Shown here: in pieces, positions 1 through 7,572 of the stretch
How the letters are laid out: the number at the start of each line of letters is the position of its first letter
How positions within the stretch are numbered: the stretch's first letter is position 1
NCBI RefSeq assembly: GCF_014306105.1
Contig: NZ_JACRVF010000005.1
Coordinates: 372,001-436,000 of the forward strand
From: Pontibacter cellulosilyticus
Lineage (GTDB): Bacteria > Bacteroidota > Bacteroidia > Cytophagales > Hymenobacteraceae
Reading direction: 5' to 3'
DNA length: 64,000 bases
Position numbers and translations under genes: made by a program
The notes under the pieces: generated by a model
The model's input: the letters and a program-made list of their open reading frames with translations, nothing else
Database searches by the model: none
What the model was told of the DNA's origin: nothing

Positions 1-601
1 CCGCAAAGTATGGGGAGGCCTCACCAACACCTCACGCAACATGGCTATTAAGGTCAACGCCATGGTACGCGCAGAAGAAGACAAACGCTTTTTCAGGTTG
101 ATGATCCCAAACTTTGCCTTTGCGCTTAAGAACATGCTGCGCGAGAACGAGAATTTTGAGGAACTGGACCCGGTGCTGGACCTGAAGCGTGGCCGCCATT
201 TGCCAAACCAGATAGCCGCTGCCATATACAGCCGGGTAAATGCCCTGCACGAAAAGGGTAATTTGTCTAATGCCCAGATGTTAGCCCTAAGCGATGATGT
301 GAAAGCCCTTACCAACCACACCGGCGCCTGCGAACGCATTAAAAACACGCCTATCCCATTTACCTACAGTGTGTTCATTAAAAAATTCGTTTTCTTTTAT
401 GTCATCACGCTGCCATTTGGCTGGTCGTTTAGCCTTGGCTATTACATTATACCGGTGGTAGTGCTTATACTTTATGCGCTGGCCAGTTTAGAGCTAATTG
501 CTGAGGAAATTGAGAATCCCTTTGGTACCGATGACAACGACCTGCCAACTGACCAGATCTGCCACAATATTAGAAAGCATGTCGCAGAGCTATTGAGTTA
601 A
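1..601 (+). CDS. Bestrophin-family chloride channel, C-terminal part (5' end outside window)
   Basis: The frame is open from base 2, upstream of the first ATG at 41, and those residues (RKVWGGLTNTSRN) match the bestrophin family, so the gene starts before the window. About 199 residues are visible, roughly the last two thirds of a ~300-residue protein. Two hydrophobic segments (from the first Met, about residues 110-130 and 133-155) are followed by the acidic family signature ENPFGTDDNDLPTD. Family knowledge: bacterial bestrophins (UPF0187) form pentameric inner-membrane anion channels. The ion carried here cannot be told from sequence. A hairpin at 658-688 separates it from the convergent TonB receptor gene. 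Confidence 0.85.
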   Translation, partial: RKVWGGLTNTSRNMAIKVNAMVRAEEDKRFFRLMIPNFAFALKNMLRENENFEELDPVLDLKRGRHLPNQIAAAIYSRVNALHEKGNLSNAQMLALSDDVKALTNHTGACERIKNTPIPFTYSVFIKKFVFFYVITLPFGWSFSLGYYIIPVVVLILYALASLELIAEEIENPFGTDDNDLPTDQICHNIRKHVAELLS

Positions 602-657
602 GGCCGGTAAAACAGAAGTATCTATTCTTAAAAGTCCAGCAATTGCCTAAAAGAAAA

Positions 658-688
658 AAGGCCACTCCAGATAAACCGGAATGGCCTT
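658..688 (-). terminator. Rho-independent terminator of the TonB receptor gene
   Basis: The arms AAGGCCACTCC and GGAATGGCCTT form an 11-bp stem with one mismatch around a 9-base loop. Read on the minus strand the stem is followed by a T-rich run (complement of 649-659), 27 bases past the receptor stop codon. On the plus strand there is no T run, so it mainly serves the minus gene. Confidence 0.75.
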
Positions 689-714
689 AGTAAAACTATA
701 TGGGTATTATCTAA

Positions 715-3075
715 CTATATCTCTACCGTTAAACCTAATGTAAAGCTGGCACCACGTCCTTTGATGTAGTATTGGTCAAACATCAGAAACTGCGAACGAG
801 CCGGAAAGTAATCAGCATTGAACAGGTTCTCCACACCCAGGTTAAAGGTTGTAGAAGGAGACATCCTGTAAGAGGCTGCAAAATTCACGATACTGTACGG
901 GCTAACCTTACCTTCGTAAACTTTGTAAAGCCCCGTTGACTCCTGCACCGTAAAGCGATCTCTTTCACCGGAGCCGATCAGGTCTGCTCTCAGGTTCAGG
1001 CTCTTGATTGGAGCATAACGCACATAAGCAGTAAACTTTGGTGCTGATATTCTTTCCCCACCTAAATAAGTATCTTCTGTATCAGTAAATTTACCATTGT
1101 CGTTTACGTCGCGCTTGCCCTCTACATAAGAGTAAGTAGCCCCTACTGTCAGGTCGCGGGTCGGGTTAACATCTGCTGCAATTTCAAAGCCGTGCACGCG
1201 CTCTGGCAGGCGAAGTATGTTGTAAAAGCCGTTCTGCTCCACAAAGCTAGAACCTAGGTCTGACTGGCTAATAAAAGCCGTTGCCTCTACTCTGTAAATT
1301 CTGTTTTCGCTGGCAAAACCCGCTTCATAGTTATTCACAATAACGGCCTCAGTCTGGATAAGCGCGATATCGTTTACCGTTGCCCTACGCAGCAGCACAC
1401 CTAAGTCGGCCACAGAAAAGCCCTGTGAAAAGTTAACAAACGGTTTAAAGTAGTCGAATCGGTTATACTTCAGGCCGCTGTTAAACACCAGGTTGTTGTA
1501 CTGCAATTCTCCACCCTTCACATTTACGCTGTTGCCAAAAGTTTTCGTGTTGTTGTTATAAGGCTTAAGGGTAGTATAGTCCGGCACCCCTATGTTGATG
1601 TTCTCAAAGCGAACGCCACCGTTAAATACTAGGTCGTTAAAGAATTTAGCTTGTAACTGCAGAAACGGTGCTGTGCTTACCATATCCATCTTCGGTACCC
1701 AGGTTCTGCCATCCAGCAATGGCTGTGATGTTACGTCATTCAGCAGGTCAAGTCCATAGATCAGGTCGCCGTTTACGTTACTGCCAAAACCAAACGGGGT
1801 ATTTAGGTCGAAACGCAGGCCTTTTTTAGAAGACTGAATCGTAGACTGACCGCCACCTTCAAATGTTGGGCTATATACAAACACGGTGCTGATGTCCTGT
1901 ACATAGGCGCTTACATTCACGTTGGTGTTCAGGAACAGGCTATCGTAAGAGTACTTCAGCAAACCATTATGGTTCCAGCGGGTGCCTTCCGGAGAGCCTT
2001 GTACTGTACCTGGCACAGCCGTAGTTTTACGGTCCTGCTTTATACTTCCCATTGCTTCCGTCAGGTGCGATTTTATCTGGCTGCCGAAGTAATTATAGCT
2101 TACCTGTACATGCTGCTTAGCCGTAATATCATAGCTCAGTTTGCCAAAGGCGTTGCGGTTCTCTAGGTTACTCATGCCGTAAATTGGTCCGATGATGTCG
2201 CCATCAGCATCTCTTGCCACACCTGTCTGCTCATATCCACCACTTACAATGTAGCCTAGTTTACCTGCCTTGCCATAAAATGATTGATTTATTCTGCCAC
2301 CAATGCTTTCTTTTGTGTTTGTCAGAGAGCCAGTAGAAGCCAATTGGGTTTTAGAAGAGAAGCTTTTGATCGCGTCGGTATCTTTTGTGATGTAATTGAT
2401 AACACCACCGGCTGCACCGTTACCATAAATAGAAGTAGCGCCTTTTAGTACCTCGATGCCCTGCAGCACGTGCGGGTCAATGGTTCTTACATCTACCGAA
2501 CCGTTGCGGAGCGGTGTAGACTGCGGTACTCCATCCACCATTACCAATATCTGGCGACCTCTCAGGGTCTGGCCCCAGTTGCTGCTTGTTCCGGAGGCAT
2601 GGCCCATGCCCGGCACCGTTACCGCCAATATATCGATTGGGTTATTGCTTACCTGCTGCTGCTCCTGCAGTAATTGTGTATTTATAGAGGTGATGGAAGC
2701 AGTCAGGTTCTCTTTGCGCTGGTCACGCTTACGTGAAGTAATCACCACTTCGTTCAGCATACTAGGGGCATCTCCTAAAGCTACCGAAAGCTCTCTTACC
2801 TCCCTGTCCTGTACTTCTACTACCTCTTTTTTAGTTTGGTAGCCAATGGCAGACACAAAAACAGTATATTTGCCTGACTGTAAACCAGAGATGGTAAAAT
2901 TACCCTTTGCGTCTGATGTAGTGCCTTTTGTCGTGTTTAAGAGTGCCACAGTCGCGTATTCAACTGCGTCGCCTGAAGAGTCGGTTATAGTACCCACAAC
3001 TTTTGCTGAGCCAACCTGTGCATAGGTAAAACCTGCAACAGTTAACAGCATCATTAAGAGTAGAATCTTTTTCAT
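715..3075 (-). CDS. TonB-dependent siderophore-type receptor
   Basis: Outer-membrane TonB-dependent transporter, about 786 residues from the chosen start. Visible in order: signal peptide (MKKILLLMMLLTVAGFTYAQ), a carboxypeptidase-regulatory-like domain (~30-110) typical of Bacteroidota, a plug domain (EVVITSRK... to GGVINYITKD, ~120-235) and a long beta-barrel ending GASFTLGLTVEI. A longer frame opens at 3114, but the Met at 3075 begins a canonical signal peptide and the predicted transcription start lies near 3107, so 3075 is preferred. The neighbouring PepSY membrane gene and the Fur-like operator at 3127-3143 suggest ferric-siderophore uptake; the ligand is inferred, not seen. Confidence 0.87.
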   Translation of the reverse strand: MKKILLLMMLLTVAGFTYAQVGSAKVVGTITDSSGDAVEYATVALLNTTKGTTSDAKGNFTISGLQSGKYTVFVSAIGYQTKKEVVEVQDREVRELSVALGDAPSMLNEVVITSRKRDQRKENLTASITSINTQLLQEQQQVSNNPIDILAVTVPGMGHASGTSSNWGQTLRGRQILVMVDGVPQSTPLRNGSVDVRTIDPHVLQGIEVLKGATSIYGNGAAGGVINYITKDTDAIKSFSSKTQLASTGSLTNTKESIGGRINQSFYGKAGKLGYIVSGGYEQTGVARDADGDIIGPIYGMSNLENRNAFGKLSYDITAKQHVQVSYNYFGSQIKSHLTEAMGSIKQDRKTTAVPGTVQGSPEGTRWNHNGLLKYSYDSLFLNTNVNVSAYVQDISTVFVYSPTFEGGGQSTIQSSKKGLRFDLNTPFGFGSNVNGDLIYGLDLLNDVTSQPLLDGRTWVPKMDMVSTAPFLQLQAKFFNDLVFNGGVRFENINIGVPDYTTLKPYNNNTKTFGNSVNVKGGELQYNNLVFNSGLKYNRFDYFKPFVNFSQGFSVADLGVLLRRATVNDIALIQTEAVIVNNYEAGFASENRIYRVEATAFISQSDLGSSFVEQNGFYNILRLPERVHGFEIAADVNPTRDLTVGATYSYVEGKRDVNDNGKFTDTEDTYLGGERISAPKFTAYVRYAPIKSLNLRADLIGSGERDRFTVQESTGLYKVYEGKVSPYSIVNFAASYRMSPSTTFNLGVENLFNADYFPARSQFLMFDQYYIKGRGASFTLGLTVEI

Positions 3076-3111
3076 ATGTTTATTTAGATCAATTTTAAAT
3101 AGATGATGATG

Positions 3112-3143
3112 CAATATTATTCCCTATTTAGAATCATTCCAAA
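3112..3143 (-). promoter_or_regulatory. Receptor promoter overlapped by Fur-like palindrome
   Basis: On the minus strand TTTG (complement of 3140-3143) is followed after 20 bases by TAATATTG (complement of 3112-3119), close to the Bacteroidota consensus TTTG-N19-21-TAnnTTTG. The imperfect 17-bp palindrome TTTAGAATCATTCCAAA (3127-3143) covers the -33 element and part of the spacer, the usual place for a repressor. Two relatives of it occur at 4504-4520 and 10469-10485. Confidence 0.55.
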
Positions 3144-3287
3144 CAAACAAGTATATAAATTTTAAATATTGCGCAGGCGCTATAAAAAGATAGGTAAATG
3201 ATGCTATAGCAATGGATATTTATACTAATTACCTGCAGTATTGAAGGTATCGGTAGAATTCTAGCAAGGCTAAGTGAGACTAACGTT

Positions 3288-4391
3288 CTAGGCTGGTGAA
3301 GTATAGGCTTTGGCCACTTTTAGGCGTGGTGCTTTGGGAGCTGGCTTGATCTTACGTAGCCTCCAAATCACAAACCCGGAAACGGCCAATATACCAGGCA
3401 GCATCCCGAAGAAGCTATAAAGTAATTTTACCCAAATGCCGGCATAATCACCGAAGTGTATCGGTTTAGAAATAGTAAGGAGGCGCTGATGCCACGGCTG
3501 GTCACGCAACATATTTACGCTTTTTACTTCACCTGTGGTTAAGTCTACCTGAATGTTGCTATAGGTACGCCCGTAATAGGCAGGATCATTCTGGTGCCTG
3601 CCTAGAACAGAAAGCGTGCCGCCGGCAAAGCGCAGGTAATTCACTTTAAATTCCGGATAGTCTGCTTTTACCTGACGAATTACTTCATCCACAGAAACAA
3701 CGGCCGGCTTAACCTCGGCAACAGCACTTGAAGCCGGAGATAGCGCATACTCTACAATCGTGTAGGCAATCCAGGTACCGGTTATACTTATAAAGAGGTT
3801 AAAGACCAAGCTCCACACCCCTACTACTCTGTGCAGGCTGGAAAAGAACGACCTTCTGCTTTTGAAAGAAACGAGTTGCCTAAAGGAAAGCACTTTAAGT
3901 ATGGACTTGCGGTAAAGCAGGAAACCGGTTATGGTAAGTACGATCAGGGCTAGACCACCCAGCAACACGATAATTTTACCCGGTGTGCCCGACAACAGGT
4001 TATAATGCAGGTCCAGAAGTACGTGCACCAGTCGTTTGTCGGCACGATCTACGGTAGCTAAAGTCTCCCCTGTTTCGGGGTGCACAAAAAGCCACTTGCG
4101 GCTACTGCCCTTACGTATCTCATACTTCAGCGCTTGATTTGAATTTTCAGGTAGCTCTGGCACCCTAATATCGCTTTCCGGATTAGCCTGCCTGATACGC
4201 TCAAAAGAATTATCGATCTTAAGCTCGGAAGCCGGAGAGGTTAAAGAGGAAAGCTGTTTAAACTGTACGTGGTCGATGTCGTGGTGAAACACCAGTACTG
4301 AACCAGTTAGACTAGAGATAAGCAGGAAAAGTCCGGCCACAAGGCCTAGCCAATGATGAATGGAATACGTTTTTTTTGCCCGCTTCTTCAA
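3288..4391 (-). CDS. PepSY-associated TM helix (PiuB-like) membrane protein
   Basis: Inner-membrane protein of 367 residues with the PepSY_TM layout: an N-terminal membrane helix (HHWLGLVAGLFLLISSLTG, ~12-32), two helices in the middle (~138-160 and ~190-212) and a C-terminal helix (~322-342), with large periplasmic loops between. Family knowledge: such proteins accompany siderophore receptors and several act as periplasmic or inner-membrane reductases of ferric siderophores. It is read in the same direction as the receptor but upstream of it, with its own promoter and a 170-base gap, so they form a functional pair rather than a tight operon. The C-terminus is lysine-rich (RLRKIKPAPKAPRLK). 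Confidence 0.8.
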   Translation of the reverse strand: MKKRAKKTYSIHHWLGLVAGLFLLISSLTGSVLVFHHDIDHVQFKQLSSLTSPASELKIDNSFERIRQANPESDIRVPELPENSNQALKYEIRKGSSRKWLFVHPETGETLATVDRADKRLVHVLLDLHYNLLSGTPGKIIVLLGGLALIVLTITGFLLYRKSILKVLSFRQLVSFKSRRSFFSSLHRVVGVWSLVFNLFISITGTWIAYTIVEYALSPASSAVAEVKPAVVSVDEVIRQVKADYPEFKVNYLRFAGGTLSVLGRHQNDPAYYGRTYSNIQVDLTTGEVKSVNMLRDQPWHQRLLTISKPIHFGDYAGIWVKLLYSFFGMLPGILAVSGFVIWRLRKIKPAPKAPRLKVAKAYTSPA

Positions 4392-4467
4392 GTCTTTATA
4401 CTTTTCGGCTTTTTAAACCTGTTACTTTTTTATCAGCTATCTCTACCTGCACAAGATGACCGGTTAG

Positions 4468-4520
4468 CAAATCTAAGTGTAAAACAGATAAGCTCAAACA
4501 CTATCTGGAATTAATCTAAA
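4468..4520 (-). promoter_or_regulatory. Promoter of PepSY gene with upstream Fur-like palindrome
   Basis: The minus strand carries TTTG (complement of 4495-4498), 19 bases, then TAGATTTG (complement of 4468-4475), a full TAnnTTTG match. Just upstream (4504-4520) lies TTTAGATTAATTCCAGA on the minus strand, matching the palindrome before the TonB receptor at 13 of 17 positions. Confidence 0.5.
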
Positions 4521-4592
4521 TAAATTTACTAAATAATCTCATCTGCTATTAATTACCTGCCCTTGTACTTCTGCTTAAAAATTATTCGCACC

Positions 4593-4636
4593 GGACAAAT
4601 GTCCTTTCGGGGCTGTAGCAGTATGCCTTACCTTTG
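4593..4636 (+). promoter_or_regulatory. Promoter of the Crp/Fnr-CAT gene pair, probably leaderless
   Basis: TTTC (4605-4608), 20 bases, then TACCTTTG (4629-4636) fits the Bacteroidota promoter with one mismatch. Only four bases separate the -7 element from the ATG at 4641, so +1 would fall on or next to the start codon. Immediately upstream of the -33 element is the inverted repeat GGACA-AA-TGTCC (4593-4604), a possible binding site for the encoded Crp/Fnr regulator or another protein. Confidence 0.5.
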
Positions 4637-4640
4637 TAGC

Positions 4641-5315
4641 ATGCAAGAGCACCTACTAACCGAATACAGGGCAGCTATAACGCGCTACATGCAAACTCAT
4701 GAGCACCTGCTTGAGAAGTACGGCATAAACTGCGTGCAGTACGAACCTCAGCACCAGTTGCTGAAGCAGGATGCACAACCTCATAGTCTATTTATACTTC
4801 AGACAGGATTGGTAAAGGTAGTGCGCACTACATCGCTGGGGCAGGCTTATTCGCTGGGTATTTTCGACAGAGGAGAGGTTTTAGGAGATGTGGAAGCCAT
4901 CATGGAGATGCCCCACTTTGGAACTGTAGAGACTGTTACCAACTGCACCCTCTGGAAAATGGCGCCGCAACAGTTCCTGAAAATGCTATCACAGGAGCCA
5001 GAGTTCAACTTGCTCATCCACCGTAATGTCATCTCCAAACTGCTGAACACCTCCCATAAAGCCGCCATTCAGAGTACCAATAAGCTGTTTTACTCGCTGA
5101 TGGTCGTGCTCCGAGAGTTCTCAAAACTTAACGAACTACAAATATCAAAGGCATTGTTGGCGGAGGCACTGGGCACCTCTACCCGCAACCTGAACAGGCT
5201 ACTGGCGCAACTAGAAGAGGAACAGATCATAAATACACAGCAAACCATCATTAAAGAAATAAACCTGCAGTTGCTGCAGCACAAAATACATGCATACGAA
5301 AACACAATACAGTAA
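4641..5315 (+). CDS. Crp/Fnr-family transcriptional regulator
   Basis: A 224-residue regulator with an N-terminal cyclic-nucleotide-binding-type beta-barrel (about residues 30-120) and a C-terminal winged helix (about 150-205, including ISKALLAEALGTSTRNLNRLLAQLEEE). The arginine/glutamate signature of cAMP binding is not obvious and no Fnr-type cysteine cluster is present, so the effector is unknown. The frame opens earlier (4563), but MQEHLLTEYRAAI at 4641 matches the family's N-terminus and lies exactly after the promoter. Its 3' end overlaps the next gene by 26 bases, implying joint expression. Confidence 0.85.
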   Translation: MQEHLLTEYRAAITRYMQTHEHLLEKYGINCVQYEPQHQLLKQDAQPHSLFILQTGLVKVVRTTSLGQAYSLGIFDRGEVLGDVEAIMEMPHFGTVETVTNCTLWKMAPQQFLKMLSQEPEFNLLIHRNVISKLLNTSHKAAIQSTNKLFYSLMVVLREFSKLNELQISKALLAEALGTSTRNLNRLLAQLEEEQIINTQQTIIKEINLQLLQHKIHAYENTIQ

Positions 5316-5946
5316 AACCAGTTTCGAAATTAAAGGCTGGGAACGTGAAGAGCACTTCCACTTTTTCAGGGCATTTACGCAGCCGTTCTTTAACGTGCAC
5401 ACCGAAGTAGATATAACAAACCTCTATCACTATGCTAAAAAGGAAAAGCTATCAGTATTTCTGGCTTACCTGCATGCTGCCACCGAAGGCGTACGCGCTA
5501 CCGAAAACTTTCTGTTGAGGCTTGAAGGTGATGAGGTTGTAAAGTATGAGGCTGTAGACATTTCCACCACCGTACTGAAGGACAACAAAACAGTATCTTT
5601 TGTGCACCTGACGCACCACACCGATCTCCATACTTTTTGCAACGAGGCCTCTGAAATTATAGCAGAAGTAAAAAAGAGCAACAGGCTGTTCTACGGCTAT
5701 AATGGCCCAGACCTGGTACATGCCACTACCCTGCCCTGGTTCACGCTAAAAGGTATGGAGCACGCACACATTGATCAACCAGACGACTCTATTCCGAAGC
5801 TGGCGTTCGGCAAACTGGAGTTTAAAGAGGATAGGGTTATACTTCCAGTAAGCGTGCGGGTACATCATGCTCTAGTAGATGGCTACCATATACACCTGTT
5901 CCTGGAGCATATGAAGGCAAGTATAAATAGCCTGGGTAAAATATAA
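5290..5946 (+). CDS. Chloramphenicol acetyltransferase-family protein
   Basis: A 218-residue protein of the trimeric CAT fold, the family's usual length. The N-terminal signature (GWEREEHFHFF...FNVHTEVDIT) and the catalytic histidine motif HHALVDGYH near residue 190-198 (HHxxxDG) are both present, so an acetyl-CoA-dependent O-acetyltransferase is expected. Whether chloramphenicol is the substrate cannot be decided: chromosomal CAT-like proteins are common in Bacteroidota and often of unknown substrate. It overlaps the Crp/Fnr gene by 26 bases in another frame and is probably translationally coupled to it. Confidence 0.82.
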   Translation: MHTKTQYSKTSFEIKGWEREEHFHFFRAFTQPFFNVHTEVDITNLYHYAKKEKLSVFLAYLHAATEGVRATENFLLRLEGDEVVKYEAVDISTTVLKDNKTVSFVHLTHHTDLHTFCNEASEIIAEVKKSNRLFYGYNGPDLVHATTLPWFTLKGMEHAHIDQPDDSIPKLAFGKLEFKEDRVILPVSVRVHHALVDGYHIHLFLEHMKASINSLGKI

Positions 5947-5976
5947 ATTAGCCCTTGAGTGCTTAGTGCTTTCTTA

Positions 5977-6032
5977 GCGGTTTTAGTTTTACCGCCAAGA
6001 TCGCAAAGGATTCCGCAAGGGACGCAAAGTCC
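5977..6032. repeat. Degenerate CGCAAAG direct repeats with short hairpin
   Basis: After a small inverted repeat (GCGG at 5977-5980, CCGC at 5992-5995) come three related units: CGCAAAGGA (6002-6010), CGCAAGGGA (6014-6022) and CGCAAAGTCC (6023-6032). The stretch is non-coding and lies between convergent genes. Similar CGCCAAG/CGCAAAG strings recur in the intergenic DNA of unrelated bacteria; their role is unknown. Confidence 0.4.
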
Positions 6033-6054
6033 TTCAAAAGTAAGTACTGCCAAC

Positions 6055-6093
6055 AAAAACGCCGCCCTCCTGCAAAACAGAAAGGCGGCGTTT
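6055..6093. terminator. Bidirectional terminator between CAT gene and fabD
   Basis: AAAAACGCCGCC (6055-6066) and GGCGGCGTTT (6084-6093) form a GC-rich stem with an A tract on one side and a T tract on the other, so it can serve both converging genes. Two TATACTT heptamers follow directly. Confidence 0.8.
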
Positions 6094-6117
6094 ATACTTT
6101 ATACTTTGTATTATCTA

Positions 6118-6996
6118 CTACTCTACAGAGCTAACCTCTGCTGTACGCTCAATCTTCTTCACAAGCCCCTGCAGCACTTTGCCTGGTCCGCACTCAATAA
6201 AATGCGTAGCGCCATTTGCCACCATCTGCTGCACCGACTGCGTCCAGCGAACAGGTGCTGTCAACTGCTTTATCAGGTTATCTTTAATTTCCTGAGGGTC
6301 GGTGTGAGGCTTTGCGTCTACGTTCTGATAGATTGGGCAAATGCCTTGGCTAAACGTAGTTTCGTTAATCGCTTTTGCCAGTTCTTCTTCGGCAGGCTTC
6401 ATCAGCGGAGAGTGGAACGCGCCTCCAACCGGAAGCGGCAAGGCACGCTTAGCACCGGCTTCTTTCATCTTCTCACAGGCAATTTCGATGCCTTTGTTAG
6501 ATCCGGAAATAACCAGCTGGCCAGGGCAATTATAATTAGCTGCCACTACTACTTCATCAATAGAAGCACATACCTCCTCTACTTTATCATCCTCTAGGCC
6601 AAGTATAGCTGCCATCGTAGATGGGTTTGCCTCGCAGGCTGCCTGCATGGCCAAAGCACGCTTAGATACTAAACGCAAGCCATCTTCAAAACTTAAAACT
6701 TTGCTGGCAACCAAAGCCGAAAATTCGCCTAATGAGTGCCCTGCCACCATATCAGGAGCAAAATCTTTAGCTACGGTAGCTTGCGCCACAGAGTGCAGGA
6801 AAATGGCAGGTTGTGTAACTTTCGTCTGCTTCAGCTCCTCATCGGTGCCATTAAACATGATCTCGGTGATGTTGAAACCAAGGATCTCATTTGCTTTATC
6901 AAACAACTGGCGTGCCTCCTCGTGCTGCTCATACAAGTCCTTGCCCATGCCCACAAACTGAGAACCCTGTCCCGGGAAAACGTATGCTTTCTTCAT
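6118..6996 (-). CDS. fabD: Malonyl-CoA:ACP transacylase
   Basis: This 292-residue enzyme transfers malonyl from CoA to acyl carrier protein to supply fatty-acid elongation. The GQGSQ motif (residues 9-13), the nucleophile in GHSLG (Ser88) and the catalytic histidine in GGAFHSPLMKPA (His195) are all present, and the length is normal. It stands apart from other fab genes: the nearest upstream minus-strand gene (DCC protein) is 146 bases away and no clear Bacteroidota -7 element was found in the gap. Confidence 0.95.
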   Translation of the reverse strand: MKKAYVFPGQGSQFVGMGKDLYEQHEEARQLFDKANEILGFNITEIMFNGTDEELKQTKVTQPAIFLHSVAQATVAKDFAPDMVAGHSLGEFSALVASKVLSFEDGLRLVSKRALAMQAACEANPSTMAAILGLEDDKVEEVCASIDEVVVAANYNCPGQLVISGSNKGIEIACEKMKEAGAKRALPLPVGGAFHSPLMKPAEEELAKAINETTFSQGICPIYQNVDAKPHTDPQEIKDNLIKQLTAPVRWTQSVQQMVANGATHFIECGPGKVLQGLVKKIERTAEVSSVE

Positions 6997-7142
6997 TTTT
7001 ATATTTTATTGTTAATTGCTCGATGTTGACTTTAAAAGTTGAATTCCTACATTGTTAAATGGTCTCGCTTGGATGGGTGTATCTAAAGAGCTACCCTTTT
7101 CATTATCCGTCCCCAACAACAATTCAGTATTCAACAATTAAA

Positions 7143-7568
7143 CTACCCTACAAACCTTGCCCGCTGTGCAGGGCTTGGCAGCATGCAGCTGTCGGTGCGG
7201 CCTGCGATCTTGTAGCGGTGTTTTGCTATAAAGCGGTACACAAAATTGCGGAAAGATAAAGGAATAAACCGGAAATAGTAAAGTATGGAAAACGGAAAAT
7301 TAAGGTGCCGGGCAATGCGAAGTGCTGCATCTGACTCAGAATAGAGGTTACCACCCTCCCAAAACAGCACAGCATCAGGTAATGTGTCAGGCACTTGCGC
7401 TTTAGGTACTACAGCCTGTAAAACATCTGACTGCAAGGCCGCAAAGTATAGATCCTGTTGCTGGTTATACTTTAGTACTAACTGCACACTGGCCTGGCAA
7501 AAGCCGCAAGAGCCATCGTAAAACACGATGGCTCTTTTGCTTAGCTTTTCAATATTTTCTGTTGTCAT
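7143..7568 (-). CDS. DCC-family (DUF393) thiol-disulfide oxidoreductase-like protein
   Basis: A 141-residue protein with the family-defining motif near its N-terminus, YDGSCGFCQ (residues 17-25), which holds a CxxC pair in a thioredoxin-like setting. Members are annotated as thiol-disulfide oxidoreductases but few have been tested. No signal peptide is seen, so it is probably cytoplasmic. It starts four bases after the stop of the large T9SS cargo gene upstream, so the two are probably co-transcribed; the functional link, if any, is unknown. Confidence 0.8.
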   Translation of the reverse strand: MTTENIEKLSKRAIVFYDGSCGFCQASVQLVLKYNQQQDLYFAALQSDVLQAVVPKAQVPDTLPDAVLFWEGGNLYSESDAALRIARHLNFPFSILYYFRFIPLSFRNFVYRFIAKHRYKIAGRTDSCMLPSPAQRARFVG

Positions 7569-7572
7569 TTAT

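Noticed and set aside
3076..3114. Upstream start (MHHHLFKID...) for the TonB receptor
   Set aside because: It would lie upstream of the predicted transcription start and put 13 extra residues before an excellent signal peptide.
5290..5946. Acquired chloramphenicol-resistance gene
   Set aside because: No mobile element or compositional break is visible, and chromosomal CAT-like proteins of unknown substrate are common in the phylum.
5959..6597. 212-codon open frame running into the antisense of fabD
   Set aside because: It crosses a terminator hairpin and conserved fabD; no homology features.
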